A stretch of 64,000 nt of DNA. Source: Calvatia gigantea. Taxonomy: Eukaryota > Basidiomycota > Agaricomycetes > Agaricales > Lycoperdaceae. A program made the translations under genes and the position numbers. Each line of letters begins with the position of its first letter. Position 1 is the stretch's first letter. Shown in pieces: positions 44,563 through 57,574 of this stretch. Below the pieces are notes generated by a model that had not been told where the DNA came from, made no database searches, and saw only the letters and a list, made by a program, of their open reading frames with translations. Location of the stretch: NCBI GenBank assembly GCA_025093985.1, contig JACAAK010000014.1:372001-436000 (forward strand). Direction: 5' to 3'.

Positions 44563-45928
44563 ACTCAATACTGGTCATTGTTGATTTCACAAAAATATAT
44601 CCATAGCACAACAATGGATGTTTCATCCAAGGATATGCAAGGATTTATCAGATGAAATATGGAAGCTCATGGATCTAAGGAAAGTCTAGTGACTGAGGAC
44701 CCCAATTTGCATCAGAATTCACCAAAGAATATTAAAAAAAACCTATCAACAGCATACCACCCACAAACGATGGACAAACAGAACATATTAACAGAGGAAG
44801 TGGAAACATACATCCACTGTATTGCAATTACGATCAAGAACATTGGGCAGAATGGCTCCCATTGCAGAATTCCAGTACAAGACAAACAACATGGAGGAAC
44901 TGCAGGAGACACCTTTCTTCCTAAACTATGGAAGGAACCCATGGAAGGGCAAGAATGAGCCACAACAAACAACCCATGCAACAGATATTCCTAAAGAACC
45001 TTCAGGCCACCCGAGATAATCTCATCAGCACTACTAACATATCAAGAAAAGATGAAACAGCAATACGACTGTAGAAAACCCAACCAAGGACATACCAGAT
45101 AGGCATGCAGTTAGTTAGAAAACACAAAATCCTATACCAATCAAGCATCAAAGAAGCTAGGCCAAAACAGTATGGCCTTTCCTTATTAAGGAAAAGATAG
45201 GAGAACGAGGTATATCAGCTAGCATTACCAGAAGGATGGGCCATCCATGATTATTCAATGAACAACTCCTAGATCGACCAACCTACAAGGCTGAGTTCCT
45301 GAGCAAAGACAACCATCAGGCAGACCTCATCATCATCAACAATGAAGAAGAGTACAAAGTAGAGGAAATCCATGGGCGAAGGAAATGCAGAAGGGGCTAT
45401 CAATTCCTAGTCCACTGGAAGGGATATTGCAACTAAAGAAGATATGTGGACAAGTAATCCAACCTGAGCAATGCTCAAGATGCAATAGCAGATTTCCAAA
45501 AAGGCATCTGAGGATACCCATAAAAAGGAGGGGTAGAAACAAAAAAAATCACTAAACCAAAGAAACTAGTCAGACATGCCTTCCTCCAAGCCAACCATGT
45601 CACGATTGTTCCTTGTCCACCCCAATCCAACCACAATCTCTCCATCCCTCCCAGACCAGGCAACAGCTAAGCACCTGCCCCCCAGGGCACTATTACAACT
45701 TGCCACTATGATCCCAGCAGCAGGAGGCTCCTGAATCCCTCTGAAAGATGTGACAAGGCACCAACAGTAAATGGAAGCCATCACCACTAGAACAAGGGCT
45801 AGTCATCAACAGAGCACATTGCCCTGCCACATGCATGCATCACCTTCTGACATATATGCAGGGTTCCAATGCATCCTCATCACCAACCAGCACATCCCCA
45901 CCATCTTCTGGTCCCTAGAATCAATCCA
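44563..45928 (+). pseudogene. Heavily eroded family-1 integrase, chromodomain and ORF3 start
   Basis: Parallels 36870-38298 of element B: integrase core, VETYIH region near 44800, chromodomain near 45395-45480 and ORF3 start at 45576. It has single-base deletions every 10-20 bases. The missing base is often one where other copies differ by a transition, for example GCTGCATGG/GCTACATGG read here as GCTCATGG. This points to a faulty consensus more than to natural decay. No usable frame. Confidence 0.75.
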
Positions 45929-46218
45929 TGATATATCGGTAATTTTACCGATCACACATGCCTTCACTTGTCTGCATTCCTCATACTAGTAACGTATTTA
46001 AACTTATTGCCTTTAGCATCTCCAGAGCTCATATTAACTACATTTCCTTACTCATTCATAAGCCCCATCCATTCAACTGAATATCTCTCTGTATTTAAGT
46101 GTACATACATTCACTGTATTTGGTATGCTTAACCATCTCTTGTTCTCCTCCCCTTACTCACCCTCAAGTCTTAGCCCAAGGTTGCAACCTGAGGTAAACT
46201 CAGACTAAGGTTGTAACA
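45929..46218 (+). mobile_element. Family-1 LTR, eroded
   Basis: About 290 bp from TGATATAT to GGTTGTAACA, beginning at the same ORF3 position as the LTR at 38299. It carries TATTTAAG near 46093 and the hairpin with a GTAAA loop. Confidence 0.75.
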
Positions 46219-46285
46219 GTGTTAAGAGAGTTATAGATTGAGTCTCCACCTAACCAAGTAGAAACGATGTCATCTACTGGTCAAG
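46163..46285. repeat. 123-bp perfect direct repeat, left copy
   Basis: Identical to 47154-47276. It consists of 56 bp of family-1 LTR end plus 67 bp of G-family LTR, and brackets filler 46286-47153. Confidence 0.93.
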
Positions 46286-47153
46286 CTACCCCCAACACAC
46301 CCATGGATGAGGAAACAACTGTCTCCATAAAGAAAGAAGTTAACTCACTTCGCCACTTCATAAAGACCATCACTCCACCACAACTCGTATCGGTTTTTCT
46401 CCCTCCCACACAATTCCGCACTGTGTTACCAGGGCAAGAGAAGGACCAACACTATTGGAGGATGATAGTCAAGAACTATTGGGACAACTCCACCATGACC
46501 GACTTCCCATTCAATGGCGTCCCAGTCCCTATCTACCAGGACGGAAGAAGCCACTCGCCAATCTTCTTCATGCGATCAAACAATGGAAAGTACCTAATTG
46601 GAGCCACCAAGAAGGCCCTCACCTCTGCTGTAGTCAATGGCAACTTTGACAAATGGCATTTTCAATGCCAAAGTTGCAAACCAAGGGGCTACTCTACAAC
46701 TGGCAAAAAGGCACATACAAAGCCTGACCCATCCCAAGAATACCAAGTCGAGGAGTAGAGAGTTCCATATGAAGAAAGAAGGATTTCTAAAGACTCGAGT
46801 AGGCACTACTTGAGAGTCAAAAACTTGTATCTAGGATAAGACAAATTCTGACGATTTCCCCAGAGAGAAAGCGCGAACTAAACTAAAAGAAAATCAAATC
46901 TAGAAATGAATAACAGGAAAGCCATTCACTGGCTAGTCTACAAGCATCAGTAAAATGGTAACAAAAGAATCCTACTGGAAATTGGAAAGATCTTGTACTT
47001 AATGTGGAGACACCTACCAAGGTGCGAAAGTAACGAAGGCCCCATTCACATGGAATCAGGACATAAGGAAAATTGAGGCTCGTTGTCAGTCAATGGAAAG
47101 TTTTCTAGCATGAGTGCTAGTAAAAAACCTGGATGTGATTGAACAATGAAATA
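46286..47153 (+). mobile_element. Chimeric filler, ORF3 fused to gag/protease pieces
   Basis: 868 bp. It begins with ORF3 codons (MDEETTVSIKKEVNSLRHF, KNYWDNSTMTDFPFNGVP, GKYLIGATKKAL), open to about 46660. It then passes into Gag knuckle sequence (ending at a TAG near 46758) and a deletion-ridden protease stretch to 47153. Borders are not LTR ends. It is the third insert of this type in the window. Confidence 0.75.
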
Positions 47154-47276
47154 CTCAAGTCTTAGCCCAAGGTTGCAACCTGAGGTAAACTCAGACTAAG
47201 GTTGTAACAGTGTTAAGAGAGTTATAGATTGAGTCTCCACCTAACCAAGTAGAAACGATGTCATCTACTGGTCAAG
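47154..47276. repeat. 123-bp perfect direct repeat, right copy
   Basis: Identical to 46163-46285. G-family LTR sequence continues from here. Confidence 0.93.
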
Positions 47277-47508
47277 TTGAAGGGTTTATATACTACAACA
47301 ATATACTACTGTATTGTACTGTATTGCTATGTTACTTGTCTATATATAGTATTTAAAAGTGGTATAACATCTAAAGTGGTATGACTTTGAATTATTATAT
47401 AAGTTGTTCTATTTATGAGTATTAAGTTCTAGGCATAGTCTAGACATGTTCTAGTCTAAGAGTGTTCTAGAACTTGTATTATCTAAGTAAATAGTCATAT
47501 TCATAACA
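47210..47508 (+). mobile_element. G-family LTR, 3' part
   Basis: Right 300 bp of the 518-bp G LTR, from GTGTTAAGAG to ATTCATAACA. The missing left part was replaced by family-1 LTR sequence at 47209. The complete version is at 49249-49766. Confidence 0.75.
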
Positions 47509-47779
47509 TTATCCTTTTCTATCATAGATGTCCTCATCTATATTTTTATTTGTTAAATTTGTTATTTAAGTTCTAAGAACTTATTTATTGTTTTATGAGC
47601 ATAACATTTTTATTCATTTATTTTTGTAAAGAAAATTTTCTAAGTTAAAAAGAAATTTGAAAACAAGTAAAGAAAATTTCCCTAATACAAATACAAAAGG
47701 TAAACATAATTTGCTACTATAGCTAATTAGTGAAGTAAAGAAAAACTATTTATCTACAAGTAAATTTTCAGATCATATA
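47509..47779. other. AT-rich spacer between inverted G LTRs
   Basis: 271 bp, strongly A/T-rich, no frame. It ends in ATATA, which is the target duplication of the following G LTR. Possibly old host or element DNA. The same segment recurs at about 51126-51396. Confidence 0.6.
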
Positions 47780-48051
47780 TGTTATGAATATGACTATTTA
47801 CTTAGATAATACAAGTTCTAGAACATTCTTAGACTAAAACATATCTAGACTATGCCTAGAACTTAATACACATAAATAGAACAACTTATATAATAATTCA
47901 AAGTCATACCACTTTGAAGTCATATGACTTTTATATACCATATCTAGACAAGTAACATATCAATACAGTACAATACAGTAGTATACCACTGTAGTATATA
48001 AACCCCTCAACTTGACCAGTAGATGGCATTGTTTCTACTTGGTTAGGTGGA
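47780..48051 (-). mobile_element. G-family LTR, minus, cut by family-1 element C2
   Basis: Starts TGTTATGAATATG and runs to GGTTAGGTGGA, the reverse complement of the right half of the 518-bp G LTR. With 47210-47508 it makes an inverted repeat of about 270 bp arms. C2 begins at 48052. Confidence 0.75.
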
Positions 48052-48357
48052 TGTTATGATCTTCTTGCAATCAAGTCATATTCCATCACCATTTGTGTTC
48101 CTATCTATCCATGTACTAGTTTCAGCTATTCCTATAGAGCAGTCTCTGAGCATGACTTGTACTGACTACTACACTGACCTCACTGGATGTTTCATGTAGT
48201 TACTCCATCTATTCAACTAGATGGCCTTCCCATATTTAAGTGTACATACATCTACTGTATTTGGTATACTTAACTATCTTGGTTCCTTTCCCCTTACTTG
48301 CCCTCAAGTCTTAGCCTAAGTTGCAACCTGAGGTTTACTCAGACTAAGGTCATAACA
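48052..48357 (+). mobile_element. Family-1 LTR of element C2
   Basis: 306 bp, TGTTATGATC to GGTCATAACA, followed by the primer site TGGTTAAGTGTCCCCACC at 48360. Near-identical to 51669-51974. Confidence 0.85.
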
Positions 48358-48439
48358 TTTGGTTAAGTGTCCCCACCTCACCTTGCAAGGAGTAGGCTGA
48401 AATAGGCCTGAACAAACAGACAAATCCAGGAGCTAGTAT

Positions 48440-50087
48440 ATGAGCTCAAACCCAGACAAATACAGAGAACCAAATCTCGAAGTCACTGACAACAAGTTAG
48501 AATCATCAGATGAAGAAGAGATAGGGAACTCTGAAGTACCTGAAGAACCAACAGAAGAAACACACAACAAACCTGGAGCAAACCCAGCAGAAGAAGAAGT
48601 ATTATCAGAACTTTTAAATGAACTTGACCTAGTAGAGGAAGAGTTAATACATCAGGAGAACTGAGAACAGGAGAAATCAGACAAATCCAGCTCAGATGAA
48701 TCCACAGAAACAGAATCAAGCACTAGCTCAGACATGACCAACAATGCTGTAGTACCTGCGACAACACCCAGTGGGAAAGGCCTAGTGCCAGACCCTGGGT
48801 TCTTCAATGGCACCCATGCCAAATTTGATGACTGGTGGAGGACAATGACACTCTTCATGAAGTTTAACAAGATAGCCTCAGCAGATGACAAAGCCATAGC
48901 AGTCCTGGCTAAATTACGAGGAGGAACAGCTAGAGCATATGCTGCCATGAAAGTGCCAACAATCCTAGACTCAGAAGACTCAGTAGACTGGGTAAAATTC
49001 TCAGATGACTTCAAGAAGACCTTTTCAGATGATGCCTCAAATAGCAAGGCAGAATGGCAGATTGAAAAATTCAAGCAAGGCAACAAGAACACAGCAGACT
49101 ACTTAATCAAATTCAAAGTTCTATGAAGCAAGGCAAAAACTGACAGCAAACATGCCATGTTCCTGCTCAAGAAAAATGCTAGACAGGACATTATCCACAC
49201 TATCACAGGGTATCCACCCATTGCAAGGCTGGACACTTACACTGAGTGTGTTATAGTAAGATCAACTTTATCCTAAGTTGACCCAATATCTACAGGCAGT
49301 TGTGATATCAAAGGGGACTCCTTCTCAAAGGCTTAGAATATCAAAGTATTACAACTACTTTGAATATTCTAATGTCTTAGATCAGTCATCTTGTCCTTCA
49401 ATAGATAACTCTTATAACGTCTTATAAAGTAAGCTCAATAGTTCAGAGGTAACATCTTAAGTTCAGATTATAAGAGAGTGTTAAGAGAGTTATAGATTGA
49501 GTCTCCACCTAACTAAGTAGAAACAATGGAGTCTACTGGTCAAATTAAGGGGTTTATATACTATATTGGTATACTATTGTATTGTACTGTATTGCTATGT
49601 TACTTGTCTATATATAGTTATTTAAAAGTTATATGACTTCAAAGTGGTATGACTTTGAATTATGACATAAGATATTCTATTTATAGTGATTAAGTTCTAG
49701 GCATAGTCTAGGTAGGTTCTAGTCTTAGAGTGTTCTAGAACTAAGTAAATATTCATATTCATAATAGAGTGGAAAGAGGCTATACACTCCATTGGACAAG
49801 GGTACAAAGCATCCAAGTACTGCAGAGACAGAAAAACCAGCACTGGCACTACATATGGAGGAATGGGGGAACCCATGGAGATAGGAAGCTGACACTACAT
49901 TTTCAATGCTGAAGGAAAACCTAAATGCTACAACTGTGGCATCTTCGGACACATGGCAAAAGATTGCAAGAAACCCAAAGAACTAACTTGCTACAACTGC
50001 GGCAAAATGGGTCACATAGCAAAAGCTTGTACCATACCAAAGAAGATACAAGTCTGAGGAGTTGAAGAAGTGATCAGAGGAGAAAAA
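48440..50087 (+). pseudogene. gag: Element C2 gag, split by a G solo LTR
   Basis: MSSNPDKYREPNLEV start and acidic domain, with a TGA at 48662-48664 inside the acidic part. Then the capsid (FDDWWRTMTLFMKFNKIASA) to 49248, and the two knuckles after the LTR near 49929 and 49992. Further stop at 49124-49126. It closes in a damaged gag-pol overlap near 50087. Confidence 0.8.
49249..49766 (+). mobile_element. Solo G-family LTR in C2 gag
   Basis: 518 bp, TGTTATAGTAAG to ATTCATAATA, flanked by GAGTG (49244-49248 and 49767-49771). The final CA has become TA. It defines the G LTR used to recognise other fragments here. An identical insertion at 52866-53383 shows it predates the duplication. Confidence 0.88.
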
Positions 50088-50199
50088 GGATTTTTCTAGG
50101 ACTCGAGTAGGTCTACTTGAGAGTCAAAAAGCTTGTATCTAGGATATCAGACAAATTCTACATGATTCCTCAGAGATGAAAGTGTGAACTAAACCTAAG

Positions 50200-51055
<856 letters not shown>

Positions 51056-51668
51056 TCTAGACATGTTCTAGTCTAAGAGTGTTCTAGAACTTGTATTATC
51101 TAAGTAAATAGTCATATTCATAACATTATCCTTTTCTATCATAGATGTCCTCATCTATATTTTTATTTGTTAAATTTGTTATTTAAGTTCTAAGAACTTA
51201 TTTATTGTTTTATGAGCATAACATTTTTTATTCATTTATTTTTGTAAAGAAAATTTTCTAAGTTAAAAGAAATTTGAAAACAAGTAAAGAAAATTTCCCT
51301 AATACAAATACAAAAGGTAAACATAATTTGCTACTATAGCTAATTAGTGAAGTAAAGAAAAACTATTTATCTACAAGTAAATTTTCAGATCATATATGTT
51401 ATGAATATGACTATTTACTTAGATAATACAAGTTCTAGAACATTCTTAGACTAAAACATATCTAGACTATGCCTAGAACTTAATACACATAAATAGAACA
51501 ACTTATATAATAATTCAAAGTCATACCACTTTGAAGTCATATGACTTTTATATACCATATCTAGACAAGTAACATATCAATACAGTACAATACAGTAGTA
51601 TACCACTGTAGTATATAAACCCCTCAACTTGACCAGTAGATGGCATTGTTTCTACTTGGTTAGGTGGA
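51056..51668. mobile_element. Unit 2: G LTR end, AT-rich spacer, G LTR (minus)
   Basis: 51056-51125 is the end of a plus G LTR, 51126-51396 the AT-rich spacer, and 51397-51668 a minus G LTR. The minus LTR continues after element C3 at 59705-59961. ATATA flanks it at 51392-51396 and 59962-59966, so it was once a complete solo LTR on minus, later split by C3. Confidence 0.8.
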
Positions 51669-51974
51669 TGTTATGATCTTCTTGCAATCAAGTCATATTC
51701 CATCACCATTTGTGTTCCTATCTATCCATGTACTAGTTTCAGCTATTCCTGTAGAGCAGTCTCTGAGCATGACTTGTACTGACTACTACACTGACCTCAC
51801 TGGATGTTTCATGTAGTTACTCCATCTATTCAACTAGATGGCCTTCCCATATTTAAGTGTACATACATCTACTGTATTTGGTATACTTAACTATCTTGGT
51901 TCCTTTCCCCTTACTTGCCCTCAAGTCTTAGCCTAAGTTGCAACCTGAGGTTTACTCAGACTAAGGTCATAACA
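51669..51974 (+). mobile_element. Element C3 5' LTR
   Basis: 306 bp with TATTTAAG and hairpin CTGAG-GTTTA-CTCAG at 51945-51959. The primer site TGGTTAAGTGTCCCCACC follows at 51977-51994. Confidence 0.88.
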
Positions 51975-52056
51975 TTTGGTTAAGTGTCCCCACCTCACCT
52001 TGCAAGGAGTAGGCTGAAATAGGCCTGAACAAACAGACAAACCCAGGAGCTAGTAT

Positions 52057-53730
52057 ATGAGCTCAAACCCAGACAAATACAGAGAACCAAATCTCGAAGT
52101 CACTGATGACAAGTCAGAATCATCAGATGAAGAAGAGACAGGGAACTCTGAAGTACCTGAAGAACCAACAGAAGAAACACACAACAAACCTGGAGCAAAC
52201 CCAGCAGAAGAAGAAGTATTATCAGAACTTTTAAATGAACTTGACCTAGTAGAGGAAGAGTTAATACATCAGGAGAACTGAGAACAGGAGAAATCAGACA
52301 AATCCAGCTCAGATGAATCCACAGAAACAGAATCAAGCACTAGCTCAGACATGACCAACAACACTGTAGTACCTGCGACAACACCCAGTGGGAAAGGCCT
52401 AGTGCCAGACCCTGGGTTCTTCAATGGCACCCATGCCAAATTTGATGACTGGTGGAGGACAATGACACTCTTCATGAAGTTTAACAAGATAGCCTCAGCA
52501 GATGACAAAGCTATAGTAGTCCTGGCTAAATTACAAGGAGGAACAGCTAGAGCATATGCTGCCATGAAAGTGCCAACAATCCTAGACTCAGAAGACTCAG
52601 TAGACTGGGTAAAATTCTCAGATGACTTCAAGAAGACCTTTTCAGACGATGCCTCGAATAGCAAGGCAGAATGGCAGATTGAAAAATTCAAGCAAGGCAA
52701 CAAGAACACAGCAGACTACTTAATCAAATTCAAAGTTCTATGAAGCAAGGCAAAAACTGACAGCAAACATGCCATGTTCCTGCTCAAGAAAAATGCCAGA
52801 CAGGACATTATCCACACTATCACAGGGTATCCACCCATTGCAAGGCTGGACACTTACACTGAGTGTGTTATAGTAAGATCAACTTTATCCTAAGTTGACC
52901 CAATATCTACAGGCAGTTGTGATATCAAAGGGGACTCCTTCTCAAAGGCTTAGAATATCAAAGTATTACAACTACTTTGGATATTCTAATGTCTTAGATC
53001 AGTCGTCTTGTCCTTCAATAGATAACTCTTATAACGTCTTATAAAGTAAGCTCAATAGTTCAGAGGTAACATCTTAAGTTTAGATTATAAGAGAGTGTTA
53101 AGAAAGTTATAGATTGAGTCTCCACCTAACTAAGTAGAAACAATGGAGTCTACTGGTCAAATTAAGGGGTTTATATACTACATTGGTATACTATTGTATT
53201 GTACTGTATTGCTATGTTACTTGTCTATATATAGTTATTTAAAAGTTATATGACTTCAAAGTGGTATGACTTTGAATTATGACATAAGATATTCTATTTA
53301 TAGTGATTAAGTTCTAGGCATAGTCTAGGTAGGTTCTAGTCTTAGAGTGTTCTAGAACTAAGTAAATATTCATATTCATAATAGAGTGGAAAGAGGCTAT
53401 ACACTCCATTGGACAAGGGTACAAAGCATCCAAGTACTGCAGAGACAGAAAAACCAGCACTGGCACTACATATGGAGGAATGGGGGAACCCATGGAGATA
53501 GGAAGCTGACGCTACATTTTCAATGCTGAAGGAAAACCTAAATGCTACAACTGTGGCATCTTCGGACACATGGCAAAAGATTGCAAGAAACCCAAAGGCT
53601 AACTTGCTACAACTGCGGCAAAATGGGTCACATAGCAAAAGCTTGCACCATACCAAAGAAGATACAAGTCTGAGGAGTTGAAGAAGCTGATACAGAGGAG
53701 AAAAAGGATTTTTCTGAGGACTCTGAGTAG
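52057..53730 (+). pseudogene. gag: Element C3 gag, split by a solo LTR
   Basis: Same architecture as C2 gag: acidic N-terminus, TGA at 52279-52281, capsid to 52865, knuckles near 53545 and 53605 (with a one-base loss between them), ending TAG at 53728-53730. Candidate shift site GGATTTTTCTG near 53706. Confidence 0.83.
52866..53383 (+). mobile_element. Solo G-family LTR in C3 gag
   Basis: 518 bp flanked by GAGTG on both sides, the same insertion as 49249-49766. Confidence 0.88.
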
Positions 53731-56700
53731 GTGCTAGCTTGAGAGTCAAAAAGCTTGTATCTAGGATATCAGACAAATTCTACATGATTCCTCAGAGATG
53801 AAAGTGTGAACTAAACCTAGAAGAAAAAATTCAAACAGCAAAGAAGGAAATCACAGTTAACACAATTGTGGACTTGGGATATACTACCAGTAGCATCAGC
53901 AGGAGATTGGTCAACAAAGAAGGAATACCTACAAAGAAACTAGCACACCACATCCTAGTGCTAAATGTGGACAGAACACCAAATGAAGGGGGAAAAGTAG
54001 CAGAAACAGCCACTATTGACATGAACATCCAAGGACACAAGGAAAAAATTGAGGCCTCTGTTGTGCAGTTGCAAGACTGAGCAGAGATTTTCCTAGGGCA
54101 CAACTGGCTGGTCAAACACAACCTGGAGGTGGACTGGAATAATGGAGAAATTAGATTCACTCGATGCCCACCAAGCTGCCAATTTCCACACCAAAGCATC
54201 CACATCATGGACAAAGTATGAAGTATAGCTACTACCAAAGACTTATGGGAAGAAGAGGATGAACCAGACCCAACCAAACTAGAAGACTTACCCGACTATG
54301 TGCAACCATTCATGCACCTGTTCAATAAAACAATATTCGACAAACTCCCAGAATAAACTAAATGGGATCATGAAATCATCCTAACAGAAGACACTCCAAG
54401 AGAAATAAGTGCTGGAATGTATAACATGACAGTTAAGGAACAAGATGAACTGAAGGCATTCATCAAGGAAAACCTGGAATCAGGATGAATAAGACCATCA
54501 AAATCCCCATACATAGCACCAACCTTCTTCATCCCCAAGAAAGATGGATCCAAGAGGTTAATCCAAGACTATAGATGACTAAATAACATGGTAGTCAAAG
54601 ATAAAACCCTGCTACCAAGGATCAGTGAAGTAATCGACAAACTAGGCAAGGCAAAATATTTCAACAAGCTGGACATCATCTGGGGATACAACAACATCAG
54701 GATCAAAGAAGGAGATGAGTGGAAAGCTGCATTCCTCACCAATGAAGGACTCTTTGAACCAATGGTCATGTACTTTGGCCTCAGCAACTCACCAGGAACC
54801 TTCTCTCAAATGATGACAAGCATCTTCTGTGATCTACTACAAAATGGGGATATTGTGAATTACATGGATGACTTTGCAATCTCCAGTGACATAAAAGAAC
54901 AACTAAGGGAGTGAATGATACAGTTTTTAGAATGGGCAAGCCAGTACAATCTGTGCTTTAAGTGAACTAAATGCATCTTCAATGCTGAAGAAATTCCAAT
55001 GCTAGGGGTCAAGGTAGGACACAGACAAATCGAGATGGAAAAAGAAAAGGTCAAATCAGTATGCTGACTGGCCCAAGCCAAAAAGTGCCAAAGAGATAGA
55101 AAGATTCCTAGGCTTTGCCAATTATTACAGGCACTTCATCAAGGACTTCAGCAAAATTGCAGGACCACTAAACAAGCTCAAGGGGACAACCACTTGGGAA
55201 TGGAGCCAAGAACATCAAACCTCATTCAACGAATTAAAGAAATGCATTACTGAAGAACCAGTCCTGACACTGCCACAAAGATAGGGCCAATTTCAAGTAG
55301 AAGTCAATGCATTGGATTATGCACTAGGAGGTGTACTATCACAACTACAGAAAGACAAGTGGCACCCAATTGCCTTCATGTCACAAATGCTATCACTGGC
55401 CGAATGCAACTATGAAATCTACAACAAAGAACTGCTGGCTATTGTCCATGTGCTAAAAGAATAGAGACACTACCTACTAGATGCAGAAGAAAAATTTGAA
55501 ATTTAGACTGACCATAAAAACCTAAAGTATTACTGGGAGCCACAAAAACTGAATAGATGTCAAGCCCGATGGTATTTGTGGCTACAAGATTATGACTTCA
55601 TCTTATGACATGTGCCAGGGAAGACAAACACAAAGGCAGACCTGTTGTCCCAAATCTATCAAATACCAGAAGAACAAGAGGATAAATTAGTCACCATGAT
55701 CAGAGAAAACTGGTTGCAAATGGAAAACACCAACAATACAGTTCTGTTGCAAGCAGAGCTGTTCCTTGAACCAACACTCTTAGAAAAAATATACAAGGAG
55801 CCTCGACGAGAGACAGCAGTCCTCATGGAACTACAAAGGAAGAAACCCAAGTTCACAGAACACAAAGGGATAATCTACAAACAAAACAGTATATATGTAC
55901 CACCAATCCAGAAGCTACGAGAGGAAGTCCTGCAACAGTACCATGACACCCCAGACATGGGACATCCTGGCCAACACAGAATGACAGAACTAATTACTTG
56001 CGACTATTGGTGGCCAACTGATACATAAAGATGTGAAAAAATACATCTGGGGATACCAAGCTTGCCAGAGAAACAAGGACAAGAACAATGCCACTTACAT
56101 CACCATTACACCCCCTCCCAATACCAAATGGACCTTGGGAAGAAATCAGCATTGACATCATCAGACTGCTACCAGAATCAAAAGAGAAGAATACAATACT
56201 AGTCATTGTTGATCATTTCACAAAAATGATACAACTAACAGCAACAACAACAGACATTTCATCCAAGGATATAGCATGGATCTATCAGGATGAAATATGG
56301 AAACTACATGGACTACTGAGGAAAGTACTCAGTGACCAAGGGCCCCAGTTTGCATCAGAATTCACCAAAGAACTATTCAGAGGACTTGGCATAGAGCAAA
56401 ACCTATTGACAGCATACCACCTGCAAACAGATGGACAAACCTGAATGTATCAACAGAGAAGTGGAAACCTACATCTGCCTGTATTGCAATTATGACCAAG
56501 ACTAATTGGGCAGAATAGCTCCCAACAGCAGAGTTTCACTATAACAACAAGCAACATAGAGGAACACAGGAGACACCTTTCTTCCTAAACTATGGAAGAC
56601 ACCCATGGAAGGGCAAAAACAATCAATCAACAAATAACCCCACTGCAACAGAATTCTTAAAGAAGCTACAGGCCACCCGAGATAACACCTCATCAGCACT

Positions 56701-57572
56701 ATAGCTGTACCAAGAAAAGATGAAACAGTAACATGACTGCAGGAACCTCCATATCAGGACATACCAAATGGGCAACAGGGTATGGCTAGAAAACACGAAT
56801 ATCCACACCAATCAAGTATCAAAGAAGCTAGGCCAGAAATGGTATGGTCCTTTCCTTATTAAGGAAAAAATAGGAGAAGCGGCATACTAGCTAGACCTAT
56901 CTGAAGGATGGGCCATCCACAATGTCTTCAACGAACAACTCCTGATGCCGGTACACAAGGCAGAATTCCCAAGCCAAAAGAAACCATCAGCACCTGACCC
57001 AGTGATCATCAATAATGAAGAAGAATACAAAGTGGATGAGATTCGAGGAATGACAAAAACAGGGAAGGTATTATGACCTTAGTTTGAGTAAACCTCAGGT
57101 TGCAACTTAGGCTAAGACTTGAGGGCAAGTAAGGGAAGGGAGAACTAGGTGGTTAAGCATACTGAATACAGGAGTATGTATGTACACTTAAATACAGTAG
57201 ACATCCAGTTGAACAGATGGAGGTAACTACATGAAACATTCAATGATAATGGTGTAGTAGTTCTATGAGTCAATACTCAGGAGATTGCTGGTACTGGAAT
57301 AGATGAAATGGATATCGGATATATCAGAATGAAGATGAGCACAGAGTAGACACAAATAGGTGAAAGTTCACAACAGAAGGGGATATCAGTTCCTAGTGCA
57401 TTGGAAGGGGTACAACAATGAAGAAGATATGTGGACAGCAGAGTCCAACCTGAGTAATGCAAAAGAGGCCATACAGGACTACCTAAAAAGGCATCTGGAG
57501 GATACCCATAAAAAGGGGGGCAGAAAATCCAAAAACACATCCAACAAGCCAACTAACAAACAAAACTACTAA
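53711..57572 (+). pseudogene. pol: Element C3 pol, interrupted by a solo LTR
   Basis: Protease region 53820-54200 reads DLGYTTSS, with the LGHNWLVKHNLEVDW segment. RT is at 54588-54914 with YMDD near 54866. RNase H 55280-55560 includes EVNALDYALGGV. Integrase starts from 55612 (NTKADLLSQI), with ISIDIIRLLPES, an intact SDQGPQF near 56330 and GIEQNLLTAYH. The chromodomain is split at 57068/57376. It ends with TAA at 57570-57572. Numerous stops and some one-base insertions, for example near 55065 and 56025. Confidence 0.85.
57069..57375 (-). mobile_element. Solo family-1 LTR in C3 chromodomain
   Basis: 307 bp from TATTATGACC (TG end mutated to TA) to GTTCACAACA, flanked by GAAGG at 57064-57068 and 57376-57380. 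Opposite orientation to C3. Confidence 0.88.
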
Positions 57573-57574
57573 AC

